From: an uncultured beta proteobacterium
GTDB taxonomy: Bacteria > Pseudomonadota > Gammaproteobacteria > Burkholderiales > Burkholderiaceae_C
Length of the DNA stretch: 45,074 bases
Direction: 5' to 3'
NCBI GenBank assembly: GCA_903832285.1
Contig: CAILAY010000173.1
Coordinates: 1-45,074, forward strand
Shown here: one piece after another, positions 24,646 through 38,643 of the stretch
Layout of the letters: each line of letters opens with the position of its first letter
Position numbering within the stretch: position 1 is the stretch's first letter
Translations under genes and position numbers: made by a program
Notes under the pieces: model-generated
Told to the model about the DNA's origin: nothing
Seen by the model: only the letters and a program-made list of their open reading frames with translations
The model's database searches: none

Positions 24646-26277
24646 GTGACTTATTCCTTTGAAACGCGGCGCCGCCGCAGCTTCGCGATAATTTCCCACC
24701 CCGACGCGGGCAAGACCACGCTCACGGAAAAGCTGCTGCTGTTCTCCGGCGCGATCCAGATCGCCGGCTCGGTGAAGGCGCGCAAGGCCACGCGCCACGC
24801 CACCAGCGACTGGATGGAAATCGAGAAGCAGCGCGGCATTTCAGTCGCCAGTTCGGTGATGCAGATGGTCTACCGCGACCACGTCATCAACCTGCTGGAC
24901 ACACCGGGACACAAGGACTTTTCGGAGGACACCTACCGCGTGCTCACCGCTGTGGACTCGGCACTGATGGTGATCGACGCGGCCAACGGCGTGGAGGCGC
25001 AGACACGGCGACTGATTGAGGTCTGCCGTCAGCGTGACACACCCATCATCACCTTTGTCAACAAGATGGACCGCGAGGTGCGCGATCCGCTGGACATCCT
25101 GGACGAGGTCGAACGCGAGCTTGGCATGCCCTGCGTTCCGATGACCTGGCCCGTGGGTCAGGGCAAGACCTTCGGCGGCATCATCAACTTGCGCACGCAG
25201 GCAATGACGGTGTTCGAGTCCGGCAGCGACCGGCGCACGCAAGACTTCGAAACCATTTCTCTGAGCGAGCATGGCAAACTGGAAAAGCGCTTCGGCCACG
25301 ATTTCCAGACCGCGATGGACGCGATCGAGTTGGCCTGCGGCGCTTCGCCCACCTTCGACCGCGAAGCCTTTCTCGCGGGCAAGCAGACTCCCGTATTCTT
25401 CGGCTCGGGCGTGAACAACTTCGGTGTGATGGAGGTGCTGGACGCGCTCGTCGACCTGGCGCCTTCGCCGCAGAACCGCGTCAGTTCTCTGGCCGTAAAC
25501 AGGCAACCCGTGATCCGCACGGTGCACCCGAAAGACGCTTTCTTTTCCGGTGTGGTGTTCAAGGTGCAGGCCAATATGGACCCTTCCCATCGCGACCGCA
25601 TTGCCTTCGTGCGCATGTGCTCGGGCAAGTACACGCCGGGCATGAAGCTCAAGGTGATGCGCACCGGCAAGGAACTGCGTCCCACCAGCGTCGTGACCTT
25701 CATGAGCCAGCGCCGCGAAGCCGTGGACGAGGCCTATGCCGGCGACATCGTGGGCTTCACCACACACGGCGGCGTGCAGTTGGGTGACACCGTCACCGAC
25801 GGTTCAGTCAACCTGCAGTTCACGGGCCTGCCCTTCTTTGCGCCCGAGCTGTTCCAGACTGTGGTGCTGAAGAACCCGCTGCGCACCAAGCAGCTGCAAC
25901 AGGGACTGGCGCAACTGGGCGAGGAAGGCGCGATCCAGGTGTTCCGGCCGGAAGTCGGGGGCAATATGCTGCTCGGTGCCGTGGGTCAGTTGCAGTTTGA
26001 AGTGGTGCAGCACCGCCTCAAAGGCGAGTACGACGCCGACATCCGGCTCGAAGTCAGCCAGTACACCGGTGCGCGCTGGATCACCGCCGATACCCCGGCC
26101 GAACTGCGCGCCTTTTGCGACGCTTATCCGATGCGCATGGCGCGCGACGCCGCCGACACCCTGGCTTATCTGTGCACCAGCCCCTACGACGTGCGCCTGG
26201 CGCAGGAAAGATTTCCGAAAATCCACTTTCATCCGCTACGTGAACACGCAGGACTCGCGTTGCACAACAACACCTGA
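24646..26277 (+). CDS. prfC: Peptide chain release factor 3
   Basis: RF3 is a GTPase that removes RF1 and RF2 from the ribosome after termination. The 543-aa protein has G1 HPDAGKTT (18-25), G3 DTPGH (85-89), G4 NKMD (139-142), and the RF3-specific SDWMEIEKQRGISVASSV switch I. A domain II/III portion with VVFKVQANMDPSHRDRIAF and FFAPELFQTV follows. The start is a GTG at 24646; the next family-like residues RRRSFAIISHPD follow at once. The 161 bp upstream hold no gene. Confidence 0.96.
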   Translation: MTYSFETRRRRSFAIISHPDAGKTTLTEKLLLFSGAIQIAGSVKARKATRHATSDWMEIEKQRGISVASSVMQMVYRDHVINLLDTPGHKDFSEDTYRVLTAVDSALMVIDAANGVEAQTRRLIEVCRQRDTPIITFVNKMDREVRDPLDILDEVERELGMPCVPMTWPVGQGKTFGGIINLRTQAMTVFESGSDRRTQDFETISLSEHGKLEKRFGHDFQTAMDAIELACGASPTFDREAFLAGKQTPVFFGSGVNNFGVMEVLDALVDLAPSPQNRVSSLAVNRQPVIRTVHPKDAFFSGVVFKVQANMDPSHRDRIAFVRMCSGKYTPGMKLKVMRTGKELRPTSVVTFMSQRREAVDEAYAGDIVGFTTHGGVQLGDTVTDGSVNLQFTGLPFFAPELFQTVVLKNPLRTKQLQQGLAQLGEEGAIQVFRPEVGGNMLLGAVGQLQFEVVQHRLKGEYDADIRLEVSQYTGARWITADTPAELRAFCDAYPMRMARDAADTLAYLCTSPYDVRLAQERFPKIHFHPLREHAGLALHNNT

Positions 26278-26298
26278 CATGAGCCCGACTCCAAGTAG

Positions 26299-26381
26299 CG
26301 TGAGCGCCGCCGTGCCGCCCCAAGGCGCGAGAGCCCCCTTGGAGGGCAGCGAGGACAGGCAATGCCGAGCGTGGGGGCACT
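26299..26381. repeat. Comamonadaceae-type intergenic GC repeat next to the HAD gene start
   Basis: The stretch contains GCCGCCCCAAGGCGCGAG, then GCCCCCTTGGAGGGCAGCGAG, then an AGCGTGGGGGCAC end. The CCAAGG and CCTTGG parts can form a hairpin. This pattern closely resembles the repeat commonly scattered between genes in Comamonadaceae. It ends only 8 bp before the preferred HAD start and supplies the purine-rich GGGGG stretch near that start. The match is from memory and has not been tested by search. Confidence 0.6.
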
Positions 26382-26388
26382 TGTGAAC

Positions 26389-27192
26389 ATGCGCCCTCTG
26401 TCCGAACTCCCCCGCGCCGTGGCGTCCCGGATGCACACGGTCTTCAGCGACATTGACGACACCATTACCACGGACGGCCAGCTCACGTCTCAGGCCTATG
26501 CGGCAATGGACCAGATGCGCCGTGCCGGACTGCGGGTGATCCTGATCACGGGGCGACCTGCGGGCTGGTGCGATCACATTGCGCGCATGTGGCCGGTGGA
26601 CGGCGTCATCGGCGAGAACGGCGCCTTCTACTACTGGCACGATCATGTCGCCCGCAAGCTCCGATGCCGGCACCTTCTGGACACGGCCGAGCGCGCAACC
26701 CATTCGGCCAAGCTGGCACAGGTGCGCGACACCATCCTGCGCGAGGTACCCGGCTGCGCCGTGGCCTCTGATCAGTTCTGCCGGCTGTACGACCTCGCCA
26801 TCGACTTCTGCGAAGACGTCCCGCCCCTGCCGGGCGCGGCCATCGATCGCATCGTGATGCTGATGGAGCAGGCCGGCATGACGGCAAAGGTCAGCTCGAT
26901 CCACGTCAACGGCTGGTTCGGCAATTACGACAAGCTCAGCATGGCGCACCTGATGCTGCGTGAGCGTTACCAGCTCGAATTGGCGCAGGAACGCGAGCAT
27001 TGCCTGTTTGTCGGCGACTCACCCAACGACGCCCCCATGTTCGCCTACCTGCCCCACGCTGTAGGCGTGGCCAATGTGCAGGACATGGCCGAGCGCATGG
27101 GCGTACTGCCGGCCTTTGTGACGCCTTCGCGCGGCGGCGCCGGCTTTGCGGAACTGGCCGTCGCGCTGGTGGCCGCACGCACCATGGGCTGA
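26389..27192 (+). CDS. HAD-superfamily (HAD-IIB) hydrolase
   Basis: This 267-aa phosphatase-like protein has HAD motif I FSDIDDTITTDG (Asp21 nucleophile and Asp23), motif II ILITGR, a Lys region in YDKLSMAHLM, and motif IV LFVGDSPNDAPMF. The cap domain lies between motifs II and III, which is the HAD-IIB (Cof/SPP-like) layout. The substrate may be a sugar or polyol phosphate but cannot be read here. An upstream ATG at 26362 falls within the dispersed repeat, so 26389 is preferred. Confidence 0.85.
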   Translation: MRPLSELPRAVASRMHTVFSDIDDTITTDGQLTSQAYAAMDQMRRAGLRVILITGRPAGWCDHIARMWPVDGVIGENGAFYYWHDHVARKLRCRHLLDTAERATHSAKLAQVRDTILREVPGCAVASDQFCRLYDLAIDFCEDVPPLPGAAIDRIVMLMEQAGMTAKVSSIHVNGWFGNYDKLSMAHLMLRERYQLELAQEREHCLFVGDSPNDAPMFAYLPHAVGVANVQDMAERMGVLPAFVTPSRGGAGFAELAVALVAARTMG

Positions 27193-27202
27193 GGTCCTAA
27201 CC

Positions 27203-27340
27203 ATGAATATAGAAATCTCCAAAGAGATGCGCCGGCAGGCCATCGCTTCCATCGAACGCTAGTACCGGCAGACCACCCACGAGAAGATCGTCGACACGGC
27301 TGCCGACCTGATGCTGTACATGTTTCCTGCAGCATCATGA
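27203..27340 (+). pseudogene. DUF2164 gene remnant
   Basis: The frame starts MNIEISKEMRRQAIASIER, closely like the first 19 residues of DUF2164 proteins, then meets TAG at 27260. DUF2164 proteins are about 80 aa and continue with Tyr-Phe after this point. The frame continues after the stop with YRQTTHEKIVDTAADLMLY and ends at TGA (27338-27340), but this part does not resemble DUF2164. It is most simply a 5' fragment joined to unrelated sequence. Confidence 0.55.
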
Positions 27341-27341
27341 T

Positions 27342-27370
27342 TTGGGTAACGGTCCCATCATTGTTATGAT
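27342..27370 (+). promoter_or_regulatory. Putative sigma-70 promoter placed directly at the ligase start codon
   Basis: TTGGGT (27342-27347) and TATGAT (27365-27370) are separated by exactly 17 bp, a good sigma-70 promoter. The expected transcription start falls at about 27377, which is the A of the ligase ATG. No ribosome-binding site is visible upstream of that ATG, so the mRNA may be leaderless. Confidence 0.5.
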
Positions 27371-27376
27371 GTTGAC

Positions 27377-28234
27377 ATGAATACATCACGCCGCATTTTC
27401 CAATTGCAACTGCTGGCCTGCTTCGGCAGCCTTTCACACATGCCGGCGGCATCTGCCCTTGCCAGCGCCGAGGTCCTGCTGGCCCGCAACGCGCCCGCGG
27501 GCATCAACCCCACTGGCTATCTGGTGAGCGAAAAGTTCGACGGCGTACGCGCTCTCTGGGACGGCAGCGCACTGCGCTTTCGCAGTGGGCGACCGGTGCC
27601 CGCTCCCGCGTGGTTCCTCTCCAGATTGCCAGGCACCGCACTGGATGGCGAATTGTGGCTGGGGCGTGGCCAATTTGACGCGCTGTCCGCGACGGTGCGT
27701 CGTGCACAAGCCCTGGATGCCGAATGGCTCCAAGTGCATTACCTGGTGTTTGATATGCCGTTGGCGGGCGGAACCTTCGAGAACCGCTCCGAGCAGCTCG
27801 GAGCGGTTGTTCAGGGAAGCGGTTGGCAGCAGCTTGAGGCGGTGGAGCAGTTTCGCGTAACCAACCATGCTGCCCTGCAGTCCAAGCTCAAGGCGATCAC
27901 CGCAGCCGGCGGTGAAGGTCTGGTGCTGCACCTGGCCAACGCACCCGTCACCAGCGGACGCAGCGACGTGCTGTTGAAGCTGAAGGTACTGCAGGACGCC
28001 GAAGCGATGGTCGTGGGCTACACGCCGGGCAAAGGAAAATATGCCGGTGTGGTGGGCGCGCTGAACGTCCAGGCAGGGAGCGGTCAGACCTTCAAACTGG
28101 GCACGGGGCTAACCGATCAGCAACGGCAAAATCCGCCTACCATCGGCAGCTCGGTCACCTACAGTTATCAGGATATTACCCCCGGTGGAAAGCCCCGCTT
28201 TGCGCGATTCATGCGGGTCTACCACGAGGACTGA
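27377..28234 (+). CDS. ATP-dependent DNA ligase, LigE-like, with signal peptide
   Basis: This 285-aa protein carries the nucleotidyltransferase motif I EKFDGVRA with nucleophile Lys53, motif III YLVFDMP, motif IV GGEGLVL, and motif V LLKLKVLQDAEAMVVG, followed by an OB-fold domain (about 215-285). It has no DNA-binding N-terminal extension, like minimal LigE ligases. The first 30 residues form a plausible signal peptide ending near ASALAS, so the enzyme is probably periplasmic, where it could act on incoming or extracellular DNA. The role in DNA uptake or biofilm is proposed for the family, not shown here. Confidence 0.88.
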   Translation: MNTSRRIFQLQLLACFGSLSHMPAASALASAEVLLARNAPAGINPTGYLVSEKFDGVRALWDGSALRFRSGRPVPAPAWFLSRLPGTALDGELWLGRGQFDALSATVRRAQALDAEWLQVHYLVFDMPLAGGTFENRSEQLGAVVQGSGWQQLEAVEQFRVTNHAALQSKLKAITAAGGEGLVLHLANAPVTSGRSDVLLKLKVLQDAEAMVVGYTPGKGKYAGVVGALNVQAGSGQTFKLGTGLTDQQRQNPPTIGSSVTYSYQDITPGGKPRFARFMRVYHED

Positions 28235-28255
28235 ACCGTTTTGCCGCCAAGCGCA

Positions 28256-28717
28256 TCACCTGCGCATCTGGCGTTCGCGCTGTCCCTCGCTGTGGATGGC
28301 GGACACCAGCAAGCCGAGTTCCTGCACCAATACGTCGAGTACGTCGTCCAGCGTCACCAGGCCCAGCAACTCACCCTGCGCGCCCACCACCGGGACGCGG
28401 CGCACGCCTTTGCGACGCATGCTGCGGACCAGGTCAATCAGCGAGTCGTCCTCACGTGCCAGCACCAGATCAGTGCTCATCACGTCTTCAACACACAGCA
28501 CGCTGGCGTCCAGATCCGTCGCTCCCACGGCGGTCACGATGTCGCGGTCGGTCAACATGCCCACGACCACGCGCTCACCCTTCACTTCCTCAATAACCAC
28601 CAGGCAACCCACATGGTTCTCGCGCATGAGGCGCGCCGCTCCATTGAGCGTTGTCGTCCGAAACGCCTCCGTCACGCTGCGTGTACAAATCTCGCCCGTG
28701 TTCATGCGCTCTCCCAT
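28256..28717 (-). CDS. Two-CBS-domain protein
   Basis: This 153-aa protein is made of two CBS domains in tandem. The first is around VTEAFRTTTLNGAARLMRENHVGCLVVIEE...VGMLTDRDIV (about 9-63), the second around VEDVMSTDLVLAREDDSLIDLV...GVRRVPVVGAQGELLGLVTLDD (about 74-130). Such pairs bind adenine nucleotides or S-adenosylmethionine and act as sensors. Two starts are plausible: 28717 (behind AGGGAGA) and 28705 (behind GGAGA, four bases away); the first has the better spacing. It follows the HPF-like gene by 45 bp and converges on the ligase gene. Confidence 0.85.
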   Translation of the reverse strand: MGERMNTGEICTRSVTEAFRTTTLNGAARLMRENHVGCLVVIEEVKGERVVVGMLTDRDIVTAVGATDLDASVLCVEDVMSTDLVLAREDDSLIDLVRSMRRKGVRRVPVVGAQGELLGLVTLDDVLDVLVQELGLLVSAIHSEGQRERQMRR

Positions 28718-28762
28718 GACATTCTCCCTGGTGGGCTTCAATGCGGGCGTTGATGCCTTTTT

Positions 28763-29146
28763 TCAGGCCACCCGGGTGCTCCTCGCGACCAGATCTTCTG
28801 ACCCGACGGATGGTGGCGCACTGTGATGCTTTACCTGCCCACGTCGCAGGCGCACAACGTCCTCCAGTTGGCGCTTCATATTGTCGAACGCCTCCCGCAG
28901 GGCAACGTAGACGTCTTCGTGCTGCACGCGGTTCACCACCAATTCGTGGCCAGGAAGGGTGAGGTCAACGTGTACGCCAAACGACCTCCCCTGATGCTGC
29001 TGCTTCTGCACCAGATCGATGGACACACGGCAGGCCATGCTATCCATCGCGAACGACTCAAGTTTGTGCGCATGCTCACGCGTGCTGAACTCCAGGGCAT
29101 CGGATGCTTCCATGCCATGGAACTGGATATGAACGGGAATCTTCAT
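28763..29146 (-). CDS. HPF/RaiA-family ribosome-associated protein
   Basis: This 127-aa protein has the short-form hibernation-factor layout: an N-terminal strand MKIPVHIQFHGMEASDALEF, a basic helix REHAHKLESF, then VHVDLTLPGHELVVNRVQHEDVYVALREAFDNMKRQLEDV. These proteins bind the 30S subunit and stabilise idle ribosomes in stationary phase. The start at 29146 is chosen because it opens the first strand; 29185 is an alternative. It lies downstream of uvrA and upstream of the CBS gene on the same strand. Confidence 0.83.
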   Translation of the reverse strand: MKIPVHIQFHGMEASDALEFSTREHAHKLESFAMDSMACRVSIDLVQKQQHQGRSFGVHVDLTLPGHELVVNRVQHEDVYVALREAFDNMKRQLEDVVRLRRGQVKHHSAPPSVGSEDLVARSTRVA

Positions 29147-29272
29147 GCCGCGCCTTCCACGCACCTGAATCGGTGCGCCAGCCATTCTTGCGAGGCATGA
29201 CCCCGGGCCTTTTGCGATTTCTCAACGCCAGCGCATCCGGCACAAGCATCGCCCGTCTGGCACCCGCCCGGA

Positions 29273-35320
<6,048 letters not shown>

Positions 35321-35452
35321 GGGTGGCTTTTATGAGGGCAGGGCAGACATTCTAGGCAGTCCATCCCAGGTGCCGCTGGCCTGTGGGTAACCCGACTGAA
35401 CCCGGCACTGATTTACGCCGTCCGAACTTGCATCGGACTCCTGGCTGAACCG

Positions 35453-35695
35453 TCAGGTGCGCCGCTTGATGCGACGATCGAGTTTTTGGGTTTTGAAATC
35501 GGTGATTTCGAGCCGGAGTTCGTCCCGTTCCTTGACGAGACGCATGCATTCTGCGTTCATCAATTCAACACCGCGGGTGAGAGCGTCAACCTGGTCCGCC
35601 AGGGATCGCAAAGTTTCGGCGGCATTCTGGGACGTGGCGTTGGGCGTGCTCTCAAGCCGCTTTGCGATGTGCCTGGCCAACTTGGGTGTGGTCAT
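35453..35695 (-). CDS. Small coiled-coil protein
   Basis: This 80-aa protein is nearly all helix with heptad-like spacing (ETLRSLADQVDALTRGVELMNAECMRLVKERDELRLEI) and a basic C-terminus (KLDRRIKRRT). It has no signal or membrane segment. The start at 35695 is backed by an AAGGAG ribosome-binding site seven bases upstream. I do not recognise a family. It lies 132 bp upstream of uvrA and 80 bp downstream of the kinase gene. Confidence 0.6.
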   Translation of the reverse strand: MTTPKLARHIAKRLESTPNATSQNAAETLRSLADQVDALTRGVELMNAECMRLVKERDELRLEITDFKTQKLDRRIKRRT

Positions 35696-35775
35696 TGTTT
35701 AACTCCTTGGCTCATGGCGCACTTTACTCGAATAGTCGGAAACCAGGCAAAGCGCTTCATCTTTCCCGCAAGGTT

Positions 35776-37239
35776 TCAGAAAGGCGCGTCGCGTTCGACC
35801 CATTCCAGTGCCTTGCGGTCCACCAGGGCTTCAAACGGCAGGGATTGTTTCACCAGGATCACCGTGCAGGGCGCGTCCATCGCCACCTTGATCGGCACCG
35901 TAGCGACAAAGCGCTGCATCTGCACACCGTGCGTGGCTGCACCCATCACGATCATGCTGACATCATTGCCCTCGGCGTAGCGCACCAGCGCCTGCGCCAC
36001 ATCACCCGACTCCAGCACGTGGTAGGAGGCCTGGTGGTTGGCCAGATTCAACGGCTGCGCCCACTCGCGCAGCATCGTGAGGTAGCGTCGGTGCACCTGG
36101 GTTTCACTATTCTCGCTGCTCGAGGCGCTCGTCTGCCCCGGCGAAATCACGGTCACGCAGGCCAGGCGTGCACCGGGACGCAGGCCCAGAGAGCGCGCCA
36201 CGGCCTGGCGCAATGAATAGAGTGTGGCGTCGGTCGCGTCCTTGTGCGGCACCGCCACCATCACAATCGGAACATCATCGGCCTGCTGCGACGGTATCGG
36301 GCTGGGCTGATATTGCTTGCCCGCGGCGCGTAGCCAACGTTTGAAGTGAGTCCAGAATCCCGTACCTTGCAGCTTGCGCCCACGCTCGGTCACTTTCACC
36401 TGTTCAGGATGCGCCAGATCGAAGGCCAGATGCGCCGCCGATGGATAGCGATCTTTGGCCTCGGGCTCCAGACAGCGCAGCAGCACCTCCTGTAGCCACT
36501 CCGGCAGGTCGGGGCGCAACATGCGCGGCGGGCGCGGGTCCATCCAAAGCCGCTGGCGCAAACCGCCTTCGGTCTGAGGTGTGCCAAAGGGTGTCTCGCC
36601 GGTCGCCAGTTCGTACAGCATCACGCCCAGGGCGAAAATGTCACTGCGCGGATCGCCCCGCACGCCAACCACCTGCTCTGGCGAAATCCATGTTGGCGAT
36701 CCCACGGCCTTGCGCAGTTGTTCGGCCAGCAAGTCGGGGTAATGGGCATGGCAGGACAAACCAAAGTCGAGCAGCACGGCGCTGCCGTCGGGACGGAACA
36801 GCACGTTCGCGGGCTTCAAGTCCAGGTGCACGGCATTCTGCTTGTGCAGGTTGTGCACCGCGTGCGCCATGGCTGCGCCAAGTTGGGCGATGGTGGCGAC
36901 GCTTTGCGCCTCACTGTGTTCCAGCCAATGGTCAAGGGTGTGGCCGGGCACGTACTCCATCACCAGATAGGGCACATTCGTCAAGTCGCCTGCGGCCACG
37001 AATCGAGGCACGTGGCTACCGGTCAGGACCTGCATGATCTGGTGCTCAACCTCGAAGCTGACGATGTTTTCGGCGCCATCTCCGGGCGTCATACGCGGCA
37101 CCTTCATGACCATCGGAAAGCCCGGGTCGCGGCGACCGTCGGTGTAATGCACGCGATAGATGTGCGCCATGCCTCCGGAGTGAAGACACTCCTCGATCAC
37201 GAAGCCGTCCAGTTCTTCCCCGGGTTGAAACAGCTTCAA
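35776..37239 (-). CDS. Serine/threonine protein kinase fused to a UspA domain
   Basis: This 487-aa protein has a Hanks-type kinase domain (about 10-280): the Gly loop LHSGGMAHIY, Lys46 in VMKVPR, the catalytic HLDLKPANVL (Asp140, Asn145), DFG (158-160), and the activation-segment end GSPTWISPEQ. The catalytic loop has Leu instead of Arg before Asp, so it is a non-RD kinase. A UspA-like domain (about 315-475) follows, with IVMGAATHG and TVPIKVAMDAPCTVILVK. No transmembrane helix is seen. The start is a TTG at 37239 overlapping the phosphatase stop (TTGA). The substrates are unknown. Confidence 0.88.
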   Translation of the reverse strand: MKLFQPGEELDGFVIEECLHSGGMAHIYRVHYTDGRRDPGFPMVMKVPRMTPGDGAENIVSFEVEHQIMQVLTGSHVPRFVAAGDLTNVPYLVMEYVPGHTLDHWLEHSEAQSVATIAQLGAAMAHAVHNLHKQNAVHLDLKPANVLFRPDGSAVLLDFGLSCHAHYPDLLAEQLRKAVGSPTWISPEQVVGVRGDPRSDIFALGVMLYELATGETPFGTPQTEGGLRQRLWMDPRPPRMLRPDLPEWLQEVLLRCLEPEAKDRYPSAAHLAFDLAHPEQVKVTERGRKLQGTGFWTHFKRWLRAAGKQYQPSPIPSQQADDVPIVMVAVPHKDATDATLYSLRQAVARSLGLRPGARLACVTVISPGQTSASSSENSETQVHRRYLTMLREWAQPLNLANHQASYHVLESGDVAQALVRYAEGNDVSMIVMGAATHGVQMQRFVATVPIKVAMDAPCTVILVKQSLPFEALVDRKALEWVERDAPF

Positions 37240-37988
37240 CGTCCGTCCTCCAGGCGTTTGGCAAAGAACTCGGGCAAACCTGCGGCACGCACGGCAGCTG
37301 CCGCGCCGTGATGGTCGTACGCCACGCGATGAAAAGTCAGCAGCGCAGCCGTCGTATCGAACAGCGCATACATGGCTCTGGGATTGCCGTCGCGCGGTTG
37401 CCCCACCGACCCCACGGTGGCAATCCAGTGCCGGTGCCTGGGCGTCGGTACGGCCACACCGGGTGTCGGTTCGAAAGGCATCAGCCCCCGGCCGGTGCTG
37501 CGGTAGTACAGGGTCTGCCGATGCACGTGGCCGCCAAACACGTAGCGTACGCCGGGCAGCGCCATCGCAGCGTCCAGGCTGGCGCCGGCGCCGCGTTCGT
37601 CCTCCACGTAGCGCCACTTCTGGGGTTCGTCTGCACTGGCATGCACCAGCAGCAGATCTTCGACCTGCGCCGTCATGGGTAACCCGACCAGGAATCGCTT
37701 TTGTTCCAGACTGAGTTGGGCGTGTGTCCACAGCGCCGTCATCTCTCCCATCGCCCTGCTTTCGTTTGGCGGGAACGCGGCCAGCGCGTCGTGATTTCCC
37801 TGCAGCACGATGGCGCCCTCGTGCGCCAATGCCATGACAGCATCCAACACTTGCGCCGGTTCTCCGCCATAGCCCACCAGATCACCCAGCAGCGCGAACT
37901 CCTGGGCACCGTGGAAGCGCGCATGCTCCAGGCAAGCGCCAAGCGCGCCCAGGTTGGCGTGGATGTCGGATAGCAACGCCAGTTTCAT
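37236..37988 (-). CDS. Metallophosphoesterase
   Basis: This 250-aa phosphatase-like protein shows the calcineurin-type metal motifs SDIHAN (Asp8, His10), GDLVGYGGEP (Asp36), GNHD (64-67), VHASAD, and GGHVHRQTLY. The MPP fold resembles the small bacterial phosphodiesterase/protein-phosphatase group. It overlaps the kinase-UspA gene by 4 bp, so the two are made in linked amounts. Pairing suggests, but does not prove, that it reverses the kinase's action. Confidence 0.9.
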   Translation of the reverse strand: MKLALLSDIHANLGALGACLEHARFHGAQEFALLGDLVGYGGEPAQVLDAVMALAHEGAIVLQGNHDALAAFPPNESRAMGEMTALWTHAQLSLEQKRFLVGLPMTAQVEDLLLVHASADEPQKWRYVEDERGAGASLDAAMALPGVRYVFGGHVHRQTLYYRSTGRGLMPFEPTPGVAVPTPRHRHWIATVGSVGQPRDGNPRAMYALFDTTAALLTFHRVAYDHHGAAAAVRAAGLPEFFAKRLEDGR

Positions 37989-38042
37989 GGTTCACAGGTG
38001 ATCAGCCGGCGGCAGACAGTGCGGGAGCAGCACCGGGCCCCG

Positions 38043-38513
38043 CTACTCTCTCAGCGCCTGCTCCAGCAGCAGTGCCTTCTCTGCCCCCACAGCGTCCCGA
38101 ATCTTTGGCAAAAGATCGCGCAGTTCCTCGTAACCCGAGGCGCGTTCCACAGCGATATTCAGGCGCACGCCGCGCAACCCCAGATCCGCCGTGATCTTGG
38201 TGGCAATGGGCCAGGCCCGCGCATAGCGCTGCTGTGCCAAGGACAACGTGGACTCGCCGGGCGGCGCCTGCGCGATCGGGACCTCCTGGGCCTTGGGAGC
38301 CGGTTGTGCTCTGGTCACCGCCTCCAGCAATCCGGATGCAACCAGATGCTGTATGTCGGCCTCAACCACACCCAGCCCGGCCGTCATCGTCAGCACCTCT
38401 TGCACGGTCTTCTTGCCGTCGAACAACAGGAAAGCCGAGCGAAGCCTCGGTGTCAGCGCCGCCGATCGGGCTTTGAAGGCCTGCTGCCCAGCTTCAGTTT
38501 TTGCATATTTCAT
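38043..38513 (-). CDS. Hypothetical protein upstream of phosphatase/kinase pair
   Basis: This 156-aa protein has no signal peptide. The N-terminal half (KTVQEVLTMTAGLGVVEADIQHLVASGLLEAV) is reminiscent of a winged-helix-like fold, and an Ala/Pro-rich linker leads to a C-terminal helical domain (QQRYARAWPIATKITADLGLRGVRLNIAVERA). The function is unknown. It is the first gene of a three-gene run with the phosphatase and kinase, with a 54-bp gap to the phosphatase. Confidence 0.65.
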   Translation of the reverse strand: MKYAKTEAGQQAFKARSAALTPRLRSAFLLFDGKKTVQEVLTMTAGLGVVEADIQHLVASGLLEAVTRAQPAPKAQEVPIAQAPPGESTLSLAQQRYARAWPIATKITADLGLRGVRLNIAVERASGYEELRDLLPKIRDAVGAEKALLLEQALRE

Positions 38514-38601
38514 GCGCCAATTACCAGATATGTCGTGCCGCCAAGTCTAACGCTTGCGGGCGTCATGGAATACCCGGTAAACCCTCTGCCCAAACACAAG
38601 A

Positions 38602-38618
38602 GCCCTCGCTTGGAGGGC
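38602..38618. terminator. Possible terminator after the MFS transporter gene
   Basis: GCCCTC and GAGGGC form a 6-bp stem with a 5-nt loop, located 26 bp after the transporter stop on the minus strand. A weak T-rich stretch (TCTTGTGTTT) follows in that direction. The stem is GC-rich but short. Confidence 0.45.
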
Positions 38619-38643
38619 CCTCGCATGGCATTCGTCCAGACCG

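Noticed and set aside
35321..35452. Possible LexA (SOS) box upstream of uvrA
   Set aside because: No CTGT-N8-ACAG site or close variant was found in the 132 bp before the start.
37240..37731. N-terminal extension of the kinase-UspA gene by 164 codons
   Set aside because: It overlaps the metallophosphatase gene and is Arg-rich; the TTG at 37239 gives a proper kinase N-terminus and a 4-bp overlap.
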